From contig DASRDZ010000062.1 of NCBI GenBank assembly GCA_035652335.1, positions 1 through 64,000 on the forward strand: 64,000 nucleotides of DNA, given 5' to 3'. How positions within the stretch are numbered: position 1 is the stretch's first letter; each line of letters starts with the position of its first letter. Origin of the DNA: DASRDZ01 sp035652335 (GTDB lineage: Bacteria > Chloroflexota > Dormibacteria > Aeolococcales > Aeolococcaceae). Position numbers and translations under genes: made by a program. Shown here piece by piece: positions 16,786 to 25,479 of the stretch. Under the pieces are notes generated by a model. The model did no database searches. It saw only the letters and a program-made list of their open reading frames with translations, and was not told the DNA's origin.

Positions 16786-16832
16786 GCCTCGCGCGCGGCT
16801 GAGAGGTCGCGCCCACTACACTCGCGCCCACG

Positions 16833-17960
16833 ATGGGGTCGACGCTGCGGCTGGTGCTGCCGCCCTTCGTCGCCGGCAAGCTGGTCACCCTCGCGGTGCC
16901 GATGCTCACGGTGTGGAGCCACACCGATGCGCCGGGGCATCCGGCGTACGCCGACCTGGTGTCGCCCTTCGGCGCCTGGGACGGCGAGAGCTACCGCACC
17001 ATCGCGACGCAGGGCTACCCCTCGGGTCCGCTCGACCTGACACCGGGGCATCCTGGCCACCTCTGGGCGTTCCTGCCCGGATACCCGATGCTGCTGCGCT
17101 TCGCCATGTTCTTCATCCCGGACTCGACCACCGCAGGCATCGCCGTCAGCGCGATCTGCGAGCTGGTCGCGCTGGTGTTCCTCGCCAAGCTGGTGCTGCA
17201 GGAGCAGCCCGGTGACACCGAGTCGGCGCAGACCGCAGCGTGGCTGCTCGTGCTCTATCCCTATGCGGTGTTCCTCACCGCGGTCTACACCGAGTCGCCC
17301 TTCCTCGCCGCCACCACCGCGTCGCTGTACTACATGCGTCGCGGCGACGACGCCCGCGCCGGCGTCATCGGCGCGCTGGCGACGGCGATGCGCATCACCG
17401 GGCTGGCGCTGGTCCCCGCGATGCTGCTCGACCACGTGCTGCGACGGCGAAAGCGCGTGCTCGGCCTCGGCCTTCCCGCGGCGTTGCTGCCGGTGGTGCC
17501 GCTGCTGCTCTTCGTCCTGTACGCCAAGGCGCAGACCGGCGACGCCTTCGCCTACTGGCACGTCGAGCAGTCGGCCTCGTTCAACCGTTTCGTGGCGTGG
17601 CCCTGGCAGGGCGCGCAGGCGACCCTCTCGGACGCGCTCGCCGGTGGCTTCAACTCCTTCGTCTTCGGCATGGAGTTCCTCTTCGGCGTGCTCGGGCTGC
17701 TGGCCGTCGTGTACCTGGTGCGGCATCGCCGGGAGGTCGCCCTCTCGTTGACGGCCTACGCAGCGGCGGTGTGGCTGCTCAGCATCAGCTTCGTCTACTG
17801 GCTGAGCGTGCCTCGCTACCTGATGTCGATGGTGCCGGTCTACCTGGCCGGCGCGCTCTTCCTCAAGCGGCGTCCCGCGCTGCGAGTCCCCGTGTACACC
17901 GTGATGGGAGGCTGGATGGCGTTCGTCGCCACCCTCTTCGCCATCCGCTTCGTGGCCTAG
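16833..17960 (+). CDS. PIG-V-like polyprenol-dependent mannosyltransferase
   Basis: 375 residues, about nine membrane segments. The luminal loop motif FGAWDGESYRTIATQGYP is the GT-C type acidic motif of the PIG-V/mannosyltransferase family, followed by FLPGYPMLLR and LLVLYPYAVFLTAVYTES. Such enzymes transfer mannose from a polyprenol donor to glycolipids or proteins at the outer face of the membrane. It follows the L,D-transpeptidase after a 47-base gap and may be cotranscribed with it. The final four bases overlap the end of greA on the other strand. Confidence 0.85.
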   Translation: MGSTLRLVLPPFVAGKLVTLAVPMLTVWSHTDAPGHPAYADLVSPFGAWDGESYRTIATQGYPSGPLDLTPGHPGHLWAFLPGYPMLLRFAMFFIPDSTTAGIAVSAICELVALVFLAKLVLQEQPGDTESAQTAAWLLVLYPYAVFLTAVYTESPFLAATTASLYYMRRGDDARAGVIGALATAMRITGLALVPAMLLDHVLRRRKRVLGLGLPAALLPVVPLLLFVLYAKAQTGDAFAYWHVEQSASFNRFVAWPWQGAQATLSDALAGGFNSFVFGMEFLFGVLGLLAVVYLVRHRREVALSLTAYAAAVWLLSISFVYWLSVPRYLMSMVPVYLAGALFLKRRPALRVPVYTVMGGWMAFVATLFAIRFVA

Positions 17961-18421
17961 CTGACCTCGACCACCTTCAGCGTCGTCTCGCCGGCCGGTG
18001 CCGCGACCTTGGCCACGTCGCCGGCGCGCTTGCCGATGAGGGCGCTGCCGATCGGCGACTGAGCGCTGATCCTCCCCGCCGCGGCGTCGACCTCGGTGGG
18101 ACCGACGATGAAGTACGTCGAGCGTCCCCACTGGTCCTCGACGGTGACGCGCGCGCCGATGCGGGCCACGCCGTCGGGCGCGCCCTCCTCGATGATCACC
18201 GCGTCGCGCAGCGCCGCCCGCAGCTCGGCGATGCGCCCCTCGACGTGCGACTGGTCCTCGCGCGCCTGGTGGTACCCGGCGTTCTCGCTGAGGTCGCCCT
18301 CGGCGCGGGTCGAGGCGATGCGGGCCACGATCTCGGGGCGGCGGACGTTCTCCAGCTCGGCCAGCTCCGCCTCCAGGGCGGAGCGACCGGCGGCGGTCAT
18401 GTGGACGGGACGGGTGGCCAT
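17957..18421 (-). CDS. greA: Transcription elongation factor GreA
   Basis: 154 residues, standard length. The N-terminal coiled coil ends in the hallmark tip EGDLSENAGY (about 41-50), whose acidic residues stimulate transcript cleavage by backtracked RNA polymerase. The C-terminal FKBP-like domain has IGARVTVED, SPIGSALIGKRAGD. An ATG at codon 8 is an alternative start. TAGACT lies about 12 bases before the ATG, suggesting a promoter with a very short leader. Confidence 0.95.
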   Translation of the reverse strand: MATRPVHMTAAGRSALEAELAELENVRRPEIVARIASTRAEGDLSENAGYHQAREDQSHVEGRIAELRAALRDAVIIEEGAPDGVARIGARVTVEDQWGRSTYFIVGPTEVDAAAGRISAQSPIGSALIGKRAGDVAKVAAPAGETTLKVVEVS

Positions 18422-18433
18422 GGGACGGGCAGT

Positions 18434-20221
18434 CTAGCGACTGCCTCCCCGACGGCGCCGCCGCAGCACCGCGAGTCCGCCGAGCGAGGCGCCCGCCGCG
18501 AGCAGGCCGGCCGCAGCCGGTGCCGCCGGCGCCGACGTGTCGGGCAGGCCGATGGTCGAGGTCACCGTGGAGCCGCCGCTCGACGCCGGCACGACGCCGC
18601 CGGCGTGCGGGTTGCACCACGGATTGACGGGAACGCCGGCGCAGGGGTTCGGCATGCTCGGCTGGTCGAAGGGGATGGGCAGGATGGTGGTCTTGGTCGG
18701 GTCCGTCTGCGGGTAGTTGGTCACGGGCGGCTGCGTCTGGGGGCAGGGGAAGGTCACCGGCAGGGCCCCGGGGCTGGCGCAGACCAGCTGCACGAAGCTC
18801 GGGCCCAGCCAGCCGGCGTTGGGGATGCCGCAGGTGCCGTCCAGGGTCTGGATCTGCGGCGGGTCGCTGGTCAGGGTGCCCGAGGTGTCGGTGTTGCCGA
18901 AGAAGCAGTTGCCGTTGTTCGGCGCGCTGGGCAGGGCGGCGAGCGCGATGTCGTCGTTGCCGGGGTTGCCGAAGCCGCCGTTGTTGGTGAACGTGTTGTT
19001 GGACACCTGGTTGCCGAAGGCCTGGTAGTAGCAGAGGTCCTGCCCGGTGGCGCCGCCGGCGTTGGTGGCCGGGCTGAGGTCGGTGCCGCCCGCGCAGGGC
19101 GCCTGCGACTTCGGTGAGGGCGTCTCGCCGTCGGGATAGTCGTTGACGACCACGCCCCAGCCCTCGTTGCCGGTCACGGTGTTGCCGTCGACCGTGTAGT
19201 TGCGGATGCCGCTCAGGATGATGCCGGTGCCCACCGGAGCGGCGCCGGCGATGCCGTAGCCGGGAGTGTCCGGGTTGTTGTTGTCATGGACGTAGTTGCC
19301 GCGGATGATGCTGCACGGCTGCGTTGTGCCCGGGCACGAGCCGTCGGCGGGAGACGGCCAGTCGTCGTTGTTCAGCGTGTTGGGGGCGATGCCGGTCTTG
19401 TTGAGATCCCACTCGCTGTCCTCGATGACGAGCCGGCCGCCGGCGTTGGTGCCGCTGAAGCCGAGCGCGCTGTTCTGCGCGTGCGCGTGGGTGAGCACCA
19501 TGTTGCAGTCCCGGCAGGCGCCGATGTAGTAGTCGCTGTCGCCCATGTTGCTGGCGTAGCTGTGGTCGATGACGCCGGGGCCGCCCTCGTCGCTGGTGAA
19601 GATGCCGTACTGCGCCATCGGCACCGTGCTGCTGCCGTGGTTGGCGGGGTCGGTGCCGTAGTTGTACGAGGAGCTGGCGGTGAGGTAGTCGCCCGACAGC
19701 GCGTGCAGGTTGATGGTGCCGCCGCCGTCGCCGCCGTTCCACCAGATCTGGTTGCCGTTGCCGCCGTCGCTGCCGCTCAGCCAGTTGCAGGCGAGCAGGT
19801 TCTCGATGGAGACGCCGTCGACCTCCCAGACCTCGATGCCGTTGCTCCCGGCAGGGGTGATCTGCTGCGACGAGGGCGCCGCGTCGCACGGCGCCGGCGC
19901 GCTCGGCTTGGTGCCGTCGACGATGACCTTGTTGCGGTCCATCCCCCGCAGGTGGATGCCCGGCGTGGTGATCAGCACGCCCGCCTGGTGCGGCGAGCCT
20001 GGCACGCCCGTCTCGTGGTAGTCGCCGGGGCCGACCAGGATCCAGTCGCCCGGCTTGGCGGCGTCGACCGCCGCCTGGATGGTGCTGAACTGCCCCTTGA
20101 CGCCGTTCCAGCTGCCCACCCGCAGCACGCTGGGCCCCTGCGCCGCCGCGCCGCCCGACCAGGCCGCGGCCATCGCCACCGGGACCGCCACCAGCGCCAC
20201 CGCCAGCCTGCGTGCACCCAT
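18434..20221 (-). CDS. Secreted right-handed beta-helix protein with LPDTS sorting-like tail
   Basis: 595 residues. Signal peptide 1-27 (cleavage near GGAAAQ). FSTIQAAVDAAKPGDWILVGPGDY is the typical entry strand of parallel beta-helix (pectate lyase-like) proteins; repeated Asn-rich turns such as GNYVHDNNN, VDGNTVTGN and VSNNTFTNNGG continue to about residue 440. The end reads GLPDTSAP, hydrophobic segment, LRRRRRGGSR, a sorting-signal layout with Ser for the final Gly. It may be a non-standard sortase substrate or simply membrane-anchored. GAGGAGAG lies 7 bases before the ATG. Ligand or enzymatic activity is unknown. Confidence 0.88.
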   Translation of the reverse strand: MGARRLAVALVAVPVAMAAAWSGGAAAQGPSVLRVGSWNGVKGQFSTIQAAVDAAKPGDWILVGPGDYHETGVPGSPHQAGVLITTPGIHLRGMDRNKVIVDGTKPSAPAPCDAAPSSQQITPAGSNGIEVWEVDGVSIENLLACNWLSGSDGGNGNQIWWNGGDGGGTINLHALSGDYLTASSSYNYGTDPANHGSSTVPMAQYGIFTSDEGGPGVIDHSYASNMGDSDYYIGACRDCNMVLTHAHAQNSALGFSGTNAGGRLVIEDSEWDLNKTGIAPNTLNNDDWPSPADGSCPGTTQPCSIIRGNYVHDNNNPDTPGYGIAGAAPVGTGIILSGIRNYTVDGNTVTGNEGWGVVVNDYPDGETPSPKSQAPCAGGTDLSPATNAGGATGQDLCYYQAFGNQVSNNTFTNNGGFGNPGNDDIALAALPSAPNNGNCFFGNTDTSGTLTSDPPQIQTLDGTCGIPNAGWLGPSFVQLVCASPGALPVTFPCPQTQPPVTNYPQTDPTKTTILPIPFDQPSMPNPCAGVPVNPWCNPHAGGVVPASSGGSTVTSTIGLPDTSAPAAPAAAGLLAAGASLGGLAVLRRRRRGGSR

Positions 20222-20281
20222 GTTCGTTCTCTCCTCGGCAACCGGCGGGCGCGCGTGCCCGTCCAGGGTGTACGACGACGC

Positions 20282-20311
20282 CGGGCCCGCAGGCATTGCG
20301 CGCGGGCCCGG
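20282..20311 (-). terminator. 10-bp GC hairpin between cupredoxin and beta-helix genes
   Basis: CCGGGCCCGC at 20281-20290 pairs with GCGGGCCCGG at 20302-20311, loop 11 bases. It lies second in a pair of strong stem-loops downstream of the cupredoxin stop; a U-tract is lacking. Confidence 0.5.
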
Positions 20312-20329
20312 CGCGGCAGGCATGGTGAG

Positions 20330-20356
20330 AGCGGGCAGGTGGATCACCTGCCCGCT
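20330..20356 (-). terminator. 11-bp stem-loop after the cupredoxin gene
   Basis: AGCGGGCAGGT (20330-20340) pairs perfectly with ACCTGCCCGCT (20346-20356), loop GGATC. It starts 24 bases after the cupredoxin stop and separates it from the beta-helix gene on the same strand, so the two are probably separate or attenuated transcripts. Confidence 0.65.
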
Positions 20357-20380
20357 CCTTCACCAGCGGAAGCTGCGAGT

Positions 20381-21010
20381 TCAGACGACCGTGAGGGTGC
20401 CCTGCATGTAGCCCTTCGCCGCCATGGCGCCGCCGAAGCCCGAGGGCCCGGTGCCGCAGGGGTCCATGCACTGCCACTGGAACGTCCCCGCCTTGCCGGT
20501 GCGGATGGTGAAGGTCGTCTTCGACTTGGGGGCGATGGGGACGTTGATGCCGAGCTTGGCGATGGTGAAGGTGTGCGACACGCCGCTCTGCGGATCCATC
20601 GAGGTCACCGCGGTGGCCGGCGCGTCGGCGTTGGGATCGGTGGGGTCGAGCGCCTGGACCTGGAGCGGCCCGGTCACGCCCGTCGCGGTGGCGAACTGCT
20701 CGGATCCGGCGGGCAGCGCGGTGGCGTCGTCGAAGTTGACGATCGTGATGCTCACCGTCGTGTTGGCCGGGAGGGTCAGGGTGGAGGGCACGTAGGCGGG
20801 CATCTCGTTGCTGCCCAGCATGTCCGGCGTGGCGATGACCAGGGTCTCGTGCAGCGGCGCGACCGCGACGTGCGCCGCGGTGGTGGCGGCCGGTGCCGCG
20901 CCGGCGGGTGTCGAGGGCGCGTGCCAGGCGGCGGCGGCCGTGACCAGTGACGCTGTCAGGATCGAGCCGCCGACGATGAAGGCGATGGCGTAACGGTCGA
21001 TGCGCTCCAT
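20381..21010 (-). CDS. Exported cupredoxin-like protein
   Basis: 209 residues with an N-terminal signal anchor (about 7-30). The rest is a beta-rich cupredoxin-like domain: LTLPANTTVSITIVNFD and, near the end, TFQWQCMDPCGTG followed by MQGTLTVV. The CxxxC spacing recalls the CuA site of cytochrome c oxidase subunit II, but the usual following His is not at the expected place, so a mononuclear or altered copper site, or none, is possible. AAGGA lies 10 bases before the ATG. No oxidase subunits are nearby. An electron-transfer or copper-binding role is inference. Confidence 0.8.
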   Translation of the reverse strand: MERIDRYAIAFIVGGSILTASLVTAAAAWHAPSTPAGAAPAATTAAHVAVAPLHETLVIATPDMLGSNEMPAYVPSTLTLPANTTVSITIVNFDDATALPAGSEQFATATGVTGPLQVQALDPTDPNADAPATAVTSMDPQSGVSHTFTIAKLGINVPIAPKSKTTFTIRTGKAGTFQWQCMDPCGTGPSGFGGAMAAKGYMQGTLTVV

Positions 21011-21204
21011 GGCTGGCAGTTCCTTGTGGATGCTGGTGAGGTGCGCTGAGCGTGCACCCGCACCGGGCGACCGGCACAGAGGCATGGGCCATCGGTCGAA
21101 CCGTGCTCTTCGGCACGGTCGGCACGGACGCGCCAGGCCATTGGTCCCGGTGGCCGCATCGTGCACCCGGGACCTCTGGCCCTCTGCCGCCGGCCGAGCG
21201 GACC

Positions 21205-21474
21205 TCAGCCGTCGATCAACGGCGTCTCCGGCGACACGGCCATGGCGAGCGCGAGAGTGACGGGGCAGAGTGTCATCTGCGCCGGGACCGCGTAGCCCAT
21301 GGCGGCAGCTGCGCCGGCGGGCAGCAGCGAGCATCCTGCGCAGGGCAGGACGTCACCGATGTCGACGCGCGGGCAGGCGCCGTCCGGTCGCGGTCCGACG
21401 CAGCGAGCCACCTCCTGTCCCGTCTCCGGGTCGAGCATGCGGAGGTCGAGCGCCGCGTGAGCTGTAGCGATCAT
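21205..21474 (-). CDS. Possible small Cys-containing protein
   Basis: 89 residues, not recognised. The codons show the strong third-position G/C of the neighbouring genes, which favours real coding, but there is no good ribosome binding site. Five Cys occur, including LPCAGCS. It is the only plausible gene in the 535-bp stretch between the cupredoxin and histidine kinase genes; the rest of that stretch (21011-21204 and 21475-21545) shows nothing I can assign. Confidence 0.4.
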   Translation of the reverse strand: MIATAHAALDLRMLDPETGQEVARCVGPRPDGACPRVDIGDVLPCAGCSLLPAGAAAAMGYAVPAQMTLCPVTLALAMAVSPETPLIDG

Positions 21475-21545
21475 CGTGCTCGCAGCATGGGCGCGAGCGG
21501 CACGGGGGCGCCAGCGGGGAACCGCGGGGTCTCAGCCCCGTGATT

Positions 21546-22601
21546 TCACGGGGCGGCCCCGGCCGGGAGGACGACGTCGACGGTGGTGCCCCTGCCCGCT
21601 CGCGACGTGAGTCGCAGCTGGCCGCCCAGCAGGGTTGCGCGTTCACGCATGCCGAGCAGGCCGAGATGGGGGGCGCCGCTGCCGTTGCCGGCGCCGGCGA
21701 ACGCCTCCGGGTCGAAGCCGACGCCGTCGTCGGCGACGCTGATGCGCAGCGCGTCGCCGTCGTAGTCCACGGCGACGCGGACGTGGTGCGCCGAGGCGTG
21801 CCGGGTGACGTTGTACAGGGCCTCCTGGACGATGCGGAAGGCGCCCAGCTCCACGGCCGAGGCGAGGCGGACGGGGTTGCCGGCGACGTCGAGGTCGGCG
21901 GCGATGCGCGCCGCGTCACCCTCGTCGGCGAGCAGGCCGCGCAGCGCGGCGACGAGGCCGAGCTGGTCGAGGCCTGGAGGGCGCAGGCCCCGCGCGATGT
22001 CGCGCAGGCGGCCGATGACGTCGAGCAGCTGCTCACGCGCCTGGGCATCGGCGGCGTCCGGGCGATCCATGCGACGCGCCAGGGCGATGAGGCGCTGCAG
22101 CGGGTCGTCGTGGATGTCACGGGCGATGCGCAGGCGCTCCTCCTCGTGCGCGGTGAGCAGCAGCGCCGCATACGTGCGGACGGCCTCGTGCTCGCGCCGC
22201 TCCGCCTCGCGGCGCTGGCGCTCGGCGGCGTCGGCACGGCGTCGCTGCAGCCGTCCGCGATCGATGTGGATGCCGACGAAGACGGCGACGGCGTCGACGA
22301 TGAGCAGGTCGCCGGCGTCCGCGGCGGGATGCCCATGGGCGTCGGGGAGGGCGAGGTCGGGCAGCCAGAGCAGGGTGGCGAGGACGGCGGTGGCCACGGC
22401 GCCGGTGACGCCGTAGCGCAGCGCCGCGTAGAGCACGGGGACGAGGAGCAGCGTCACCGGCAGGCCGGTGGGGAACGCCGTCGACTCCAGGCGTCCCGAC
22501 GCGTCGAGGTAGAAGTGCAGCGCCGCCAGCCCCACCACGGCGGCCTGCACCGCCCAGAACTGCGCGTCGCGCACGGGCGGGCGCAGGGCGCGGCGGAGCA
22601 T
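21546..22601 (-). CDS. NarX/LiaS-type sensor histidine kinase
   Basis: 351 residues. About three or four membrane segments lie in residues 13-110 and there is no large extracellular domain, so it probably senses membrane or intracellular signals. A short coiled coil (RRRADAAERQRREAERREHE) leads into a HisKA_3 dimerisation domain with the phospho-acceptor in ARDIHDDPLQRLI. The HATPase domain has NVTRHASA (N box), DDGVGFDP (G1) and GLLGMRERA (G2). The upstream gene, one base away, is the LuxR-type response regulator, its obvious partner. Confidence 0.93.
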   Translation of the reverse strand: MLRRALRPPVRDAQFWAVQAAVVGLAALHFYLDASGRLESTAFPTGLPVTLLLVPVLYAALRYGVTGAVATAVLATLLWLPDLALPDAHGHPAADAGDLLIVDAVAVFVGIHIDRGRLQRRRADAAERQRREAERREHEAVRTYAALLLTAHEEERLRIARDIHDDPLQRLIALARRMDRPDAADAQAREQLLDVIGRLRDIARGLRPPGLDQLGLVAALRGLLADEGDAARIAADLDVAGNPVRLASAVELGAFRIVQEALYNVTRHASAHHVRVAVDYDGDALRISVADDGVGFDPEAFAGAGNGSGAPHLGLLGMRERATLLGGQLRLTSRAGRGTTVDVVLPAGAAP

Positions 22602-22602
22602 C

Positions 22603-23286
22603 TCAGCCGGTGTCCGCGCCCGGCGCGGCGACGAGGTGGTGGGTCATCGCGTAGAGCACCGCCTCGGTGCGCGATCGCACGCCGCACTTGGCGAGGAGGG
22701 TCGACACGTGGCCCTCGACCGTGCGCAGGCCGACGCCGAGGTCGGCGGCGATCTGCTTGTTGGAGAGGCCCTGCGCGAGGAGGCGGAGCACATCGGTCTC
22801 GCGCGAGGTGAGCCGCTCCTGCGACGCCCCGCCCCGACGCCACCGCTCCAGCAGCCGCCGCGCCACCTTCTCGTCGGTCACCGTCGCGCCGCCCGCCACC
22901 GAGTGCACCGCGTCGACGAGCTCCGTGGCGCCCGCCGTCTTCAACAGGTAGCCGTGGGCACCGGCCTCGAACGCCTCGGTGACGTAGACGTAGTCGTCGA
23001 AGGCCGAGAGCACCACGCAGCGCACCTCCGGGCAGCGCTCGGCGACGGCGCGGATCACTTCGATGCCGTTCATGCCGTCGAGCTGCACGTCGACCAGCAT
23101 CACCTGCGGCCGCAGCTCCTCCGCCAGGCGCAGCGCGTCCTCCCCGCGGCTCGCCTCGCCGGCGATGCGAATCGCCGGATCCCGCTCCAGGAGCGAGCGG
23201 GTGCCTTCGCGGACGATGCGGTGGTCCTCGACGAGCACGACGTCGATCCCGCGGGCGCGGGCGGATTCGGCCATGGCGGACACCAT
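22603..23286 (-). CDS. NarL/LuxR-family response regulator
   Basis: 227 residues. The receiver domain (about 14-130) has the acidic pair in VEDHR, the phospho-acceptor Asp in VMLVDVQLDG, and the Lys in YLLKTAG. The LuxR helix-turn-helix (about 160-215) has LTSRETDVLRLLAQGLSNKQIA and TVEGHVSTLLAKCGV. An ATG at codon 5 is an alternative start. The histidine kinase follows after one base. Possible targets include the adjacent cupredoxin and beta-helix genes, by position only. Confidence 0.94.
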   Translation of the reverse strand: MVSAMAESARARGIDVVLVEDHRIVREGTRSLLERDPAIRIAGEASRGEDALRLAEELRPQVMLVDVQLDGMNGIEVIRAVAERCPEVRCVVLSAFDDYVYVTEAFEAGAHGYLLKTAGATELVDAVHSVAGGATVTDEKVARRLLERWRRGGASQERLTSRETDVLRLLAQGLSNKQIAADLGVGLRTVEGHVSTLLAKCGVRSRTEAVLYAMTHHLVAAPGADTG

Positions 23287-23452
23287 CGTCGCGCGGGCCG
23301 GGGCATGGCGCCACGGCCGTTCGGCTCAGGAGGACAGGGCCGAGAGGCTCTGCGCCGGGCGCTGGCGGCTGGGCGCCTGGCCGCTCCGGCCGTGCCTTGG
23401 GCGGGCTCCCGCTGGCACAATAGGGCACAGGCTAACTATCAGGAGATCATCT

Positions 23453-23986
23453 ATGAACGCTGTCGACTTGCTCACCAAGGACCACCGCGCCGTCGAGGAT
23501 CTCTTTGCCCAATTCGACGCGTCCGAACCCGAGGGACGCGGCGACATCCTCGCCCAGATCATCCGCGAGCTCTCCGTCCACGCCGCCATCGAGGAGGCGC
23601 ACCTCTACCCGCTCATCGAGAAGGAGGTGCCCGGCGGGAGGTCGCTGGTCAGGGAGGCGATCGACGAGCACCAGACCGTCAAGGAGGTCCTCGGGCGCCT
23701 CGACTCCAAGGTCGACAAGGCGCACACCAAGGCGGTCGCCGAGATGGTCGGCCGCCTGCAGCGGGACGTCGAGCACCACGTCACCGAGGAGGAGGGCGAG
23801 GTCTTCCCCAAGCTCGAGGAGAGCGTGACCAAGACCCGCCTCGAGGACGTGGGCCGCGAGCTCAGGAAGGCCAAGGAGACCGCGCCGACGCGGCCGCACC
23901 CCAACCAGCCGCCGGCCACCGAGCTGACCGGCAAGGCCAACGCCATCCTCGACAAGGCGCGCGACAAGGCGAGCGGCCGCACCTGA
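23453..23986 (+). CDS. Hemerythrin-like (HHE) domain protein
   Basis: 177 residues. A four-helix bundle with iron-binding candidates spaced as in HHE proteins: His11 (KDHRAVE), HAAIEEAHLYP, DEHQTVKEV and HHVTEEEGEVFP. Such proteins bind a di-iron centre and sense or store O2 or NO. The C-terminal 45 residues are a charged Pro/Lys tail with no known domain. AGGAG lies 7 bases before the ATG. A GC hairpin (24055-24061 with 24081-24087) after the stop could end the transcript. Confidence 0.9.
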   Translation: MNAVDLLTKDHRAVEDLFAQFDASEPEGRGDILAQIIRELSVHAAIEEAHLYPLIEKEVPGGRSLVREAIDEHQTVKEVLGRLDSKVDKAHTKAVAEMVGRLQRDVEHHVTEEEGEVFPKLEESVTKTRLEDVGRELRKAKETAPTRPHPNQPPATELTGKANAILDKARDKASGRT

Positions 23987-24144
23987 TCCACCGGGCGCGA
24001 CTTCGTTGTTGTTGCTGACAAGGCCGGCCAATTCTCGGGTGGAGCGGCCTCGGGCCGGGGGACGCGTCGCCGTGGCGCGCCCCCCGGTGCCACACCGGGT
24101 GAGGCGCGCTGGACGGTGATGTGCGACCGCACGGAGGCGGGTCG

Positions 24145-24492
24145 ATGCCCTCCTCGGTGATCGTCCTCGGGGTGCGCGGCCTCATCGCCGGCGCCTTCGT
24201 GGTCGCCTTCTCCGCGCTCTCCGAGCTGCTCCGGCCCAAGAGCCTCGCGGGCGTGTTCGCGGCTGCACCGTCGGTGGCGGCCGCCTCGCTGCTGGTCACG
24301 CTGGTGGCGGCCGGCGAGCCCGCCGTGTGGACCGCCGCGGTCGGCATGGTCGGCGGCGCCGTCGCGATGGTCGGTGCGTGCGTGGTCGGCATCGACGCCG
24401 TGCGCCGCCTGCGCGCCCTGCCCGGCTCGGTGGCTGCGGTCGGGGTGTGGCTGGCCATCGCCGCCGGGCTCTACGTCGCGGTGCTGCGATGA
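24145..24492 (+). CDS. DUF3147-like membrane protein
   Basis: 115 residues, four membrane segments. LRPKSLAGVFAAAPSVAAASL matches the core of DUF3147 proteins (R-x-G-G-x-x-A-x-x-P), small inner-membrane proteins of unknown function. I chose ATG 24145 because GGAGG lies 7 bases before it; a GTG eight codons earlier is less likely. The stop overlaps the start of the next gene by four bases (ATGA); that product carries a second, similar membrane region, so the pair may be a duplicated subunit of one complex. Confidence 0.78.
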   Translation: MPSSVIVLGVRGLIAGAFVVAFSALSELLRPKSLAGVFAAAPSVAAASLLVTLVAAGEPAVWTAAVGMVGGAVAMVGACVVGIDAVRRLRALPGSVAAVGVWLAIAAGLYVAVLR

Positions 24493-25436
24493 GCGCCGCG
24501 GTCACGCCGAGCCCGCCGCGAGTGGAGAAGCGCGACGAGGGTGCCGGCATCGACCCGCAGCGGATTCGCGGGCTGAGCCCTCGCGCGATCGCCGAGCGCT
24601 TCGCGTTCGGGGCGGCGGTGGCGGTCGCCGCGGGCATCGTCGCGGACACCGCCGGCGAACGGACCGCCGGGATGCTGCTCGCGTTTCCCGCCATCCTCCC
24701 CGCTGCGCTGACCCTCATCGAGCGGCGCGAGGGCACGTCGCGAGCCGTGTCCGACACGCGCGGTGCGGTGGCGGGCGCCATCGGCATGGTGGCGTTCGCG
24801 CTCGTCGTCATCGCACTCGCCGGGCGGATCGGCGGGGGTGCCGCCATCGGCGTCGCCCTCGTCGTGTGGCTGGTCGTGGCCGTCGCGCTCTATGCGGGGG
24901 CGCAGCTGCTGGGACGGGTCATCGGCGAGCTGCAGTACCTCCCCGACATCCCCGTAGCGGAGCTCGAGCCCGCCGCTGCCGCGCTGCGCGACGCGCACCT
25001 GACGCTGGCCGTCGCGGAGTCCTGCACGGGCGGGTCGCTTGCCGCGCTGTTCGCCGCCCTGCGCGGGGCGTCGGACTTCCTTCTCGGCGGCGTCGTCGCG
25101 TACACCGACGATGCCAAGCACGAGGAGCTCGGCGTGCCACGCGCGACTTTGGAGGAGGCGGGCACCGTCAGCCCCGAGACGGCCCGCGCCATGGCCGAGG
25201 GCGTGCGGCGGCGCTTCGGCGCGGGCGTCGGCGTCGCCATCACGGGATTGGTGGGTGAGCCCGCCGAAGGGAAGCCGGCGGGTCTGATCTACGTCGCGGC
25301 GGTGGGTCCGCGCGGCTGCCACATCGTCGAGGTTCTCGATCAGCGCGGACCGGAGTCGGGACGGTCATCGGCGATCCGCGCCGCGGTTGACGCGTGCCAA
25401 CGGGTCTGCGGGCGGGAGCCGGCCGCGACCGCGTGA
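24489..25436 (+). CDS. Membrane DUF3147-like domain fused to CinA C-terminal (PncC-like) domain
   Basis: 315 residues. Residues 36-145 form about four membrane segments resembling DUF3147 (GERTAGMLLAFPAILPAAL). Residues 160-310 are a CinA-C domain, the family of NMN amidohydrolase PncC: AVAESCTGGSLAALF contains the catalytic Ser, GGVVAYTDDAKHEELGV follows, then VAITGLVGEPAEGKPAGLIYVA. The glycine-rich loop differs from the usual GIAGPGGG, so activity is not certain. CinA-C domains are normally soluble, so this would tether the enzyme to the membrane. Coupled to the preceding DUF3147 gene. Confidence 0.82.
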   Translation: MSAAVTPSPPRVEKRDEGAGIDPQRIRGLSPRAIAERFAFGAAVAVAAGIVADTAGERTAGMLLAFPAILPAALTLIERREGTSRAVSDTRGAVAGAIGMVAFALVVIALAGRIGGGAAIGVALVVWLVVAVALYAGAQLLGRVIGELQYLPDIPVAELEPAAAALRDAHLTLAVAESCTGGSLAALFAALRGASDFLLGGVVAYTDDAKHEELGVPRATLEEAGTVSPETARAMAEGVRRRFGAGVGVAITGLVGEPAEGKPAGLIYVAAVGPRGCHIVEVLDQRGPESGRSSAIRAAVDACQRVCGREPAATA

Positions 25437-25479
25437 GGGTGGTGGCTCGTCCGGTGTAGGCGGGTGTTGGCGCGCTGCG

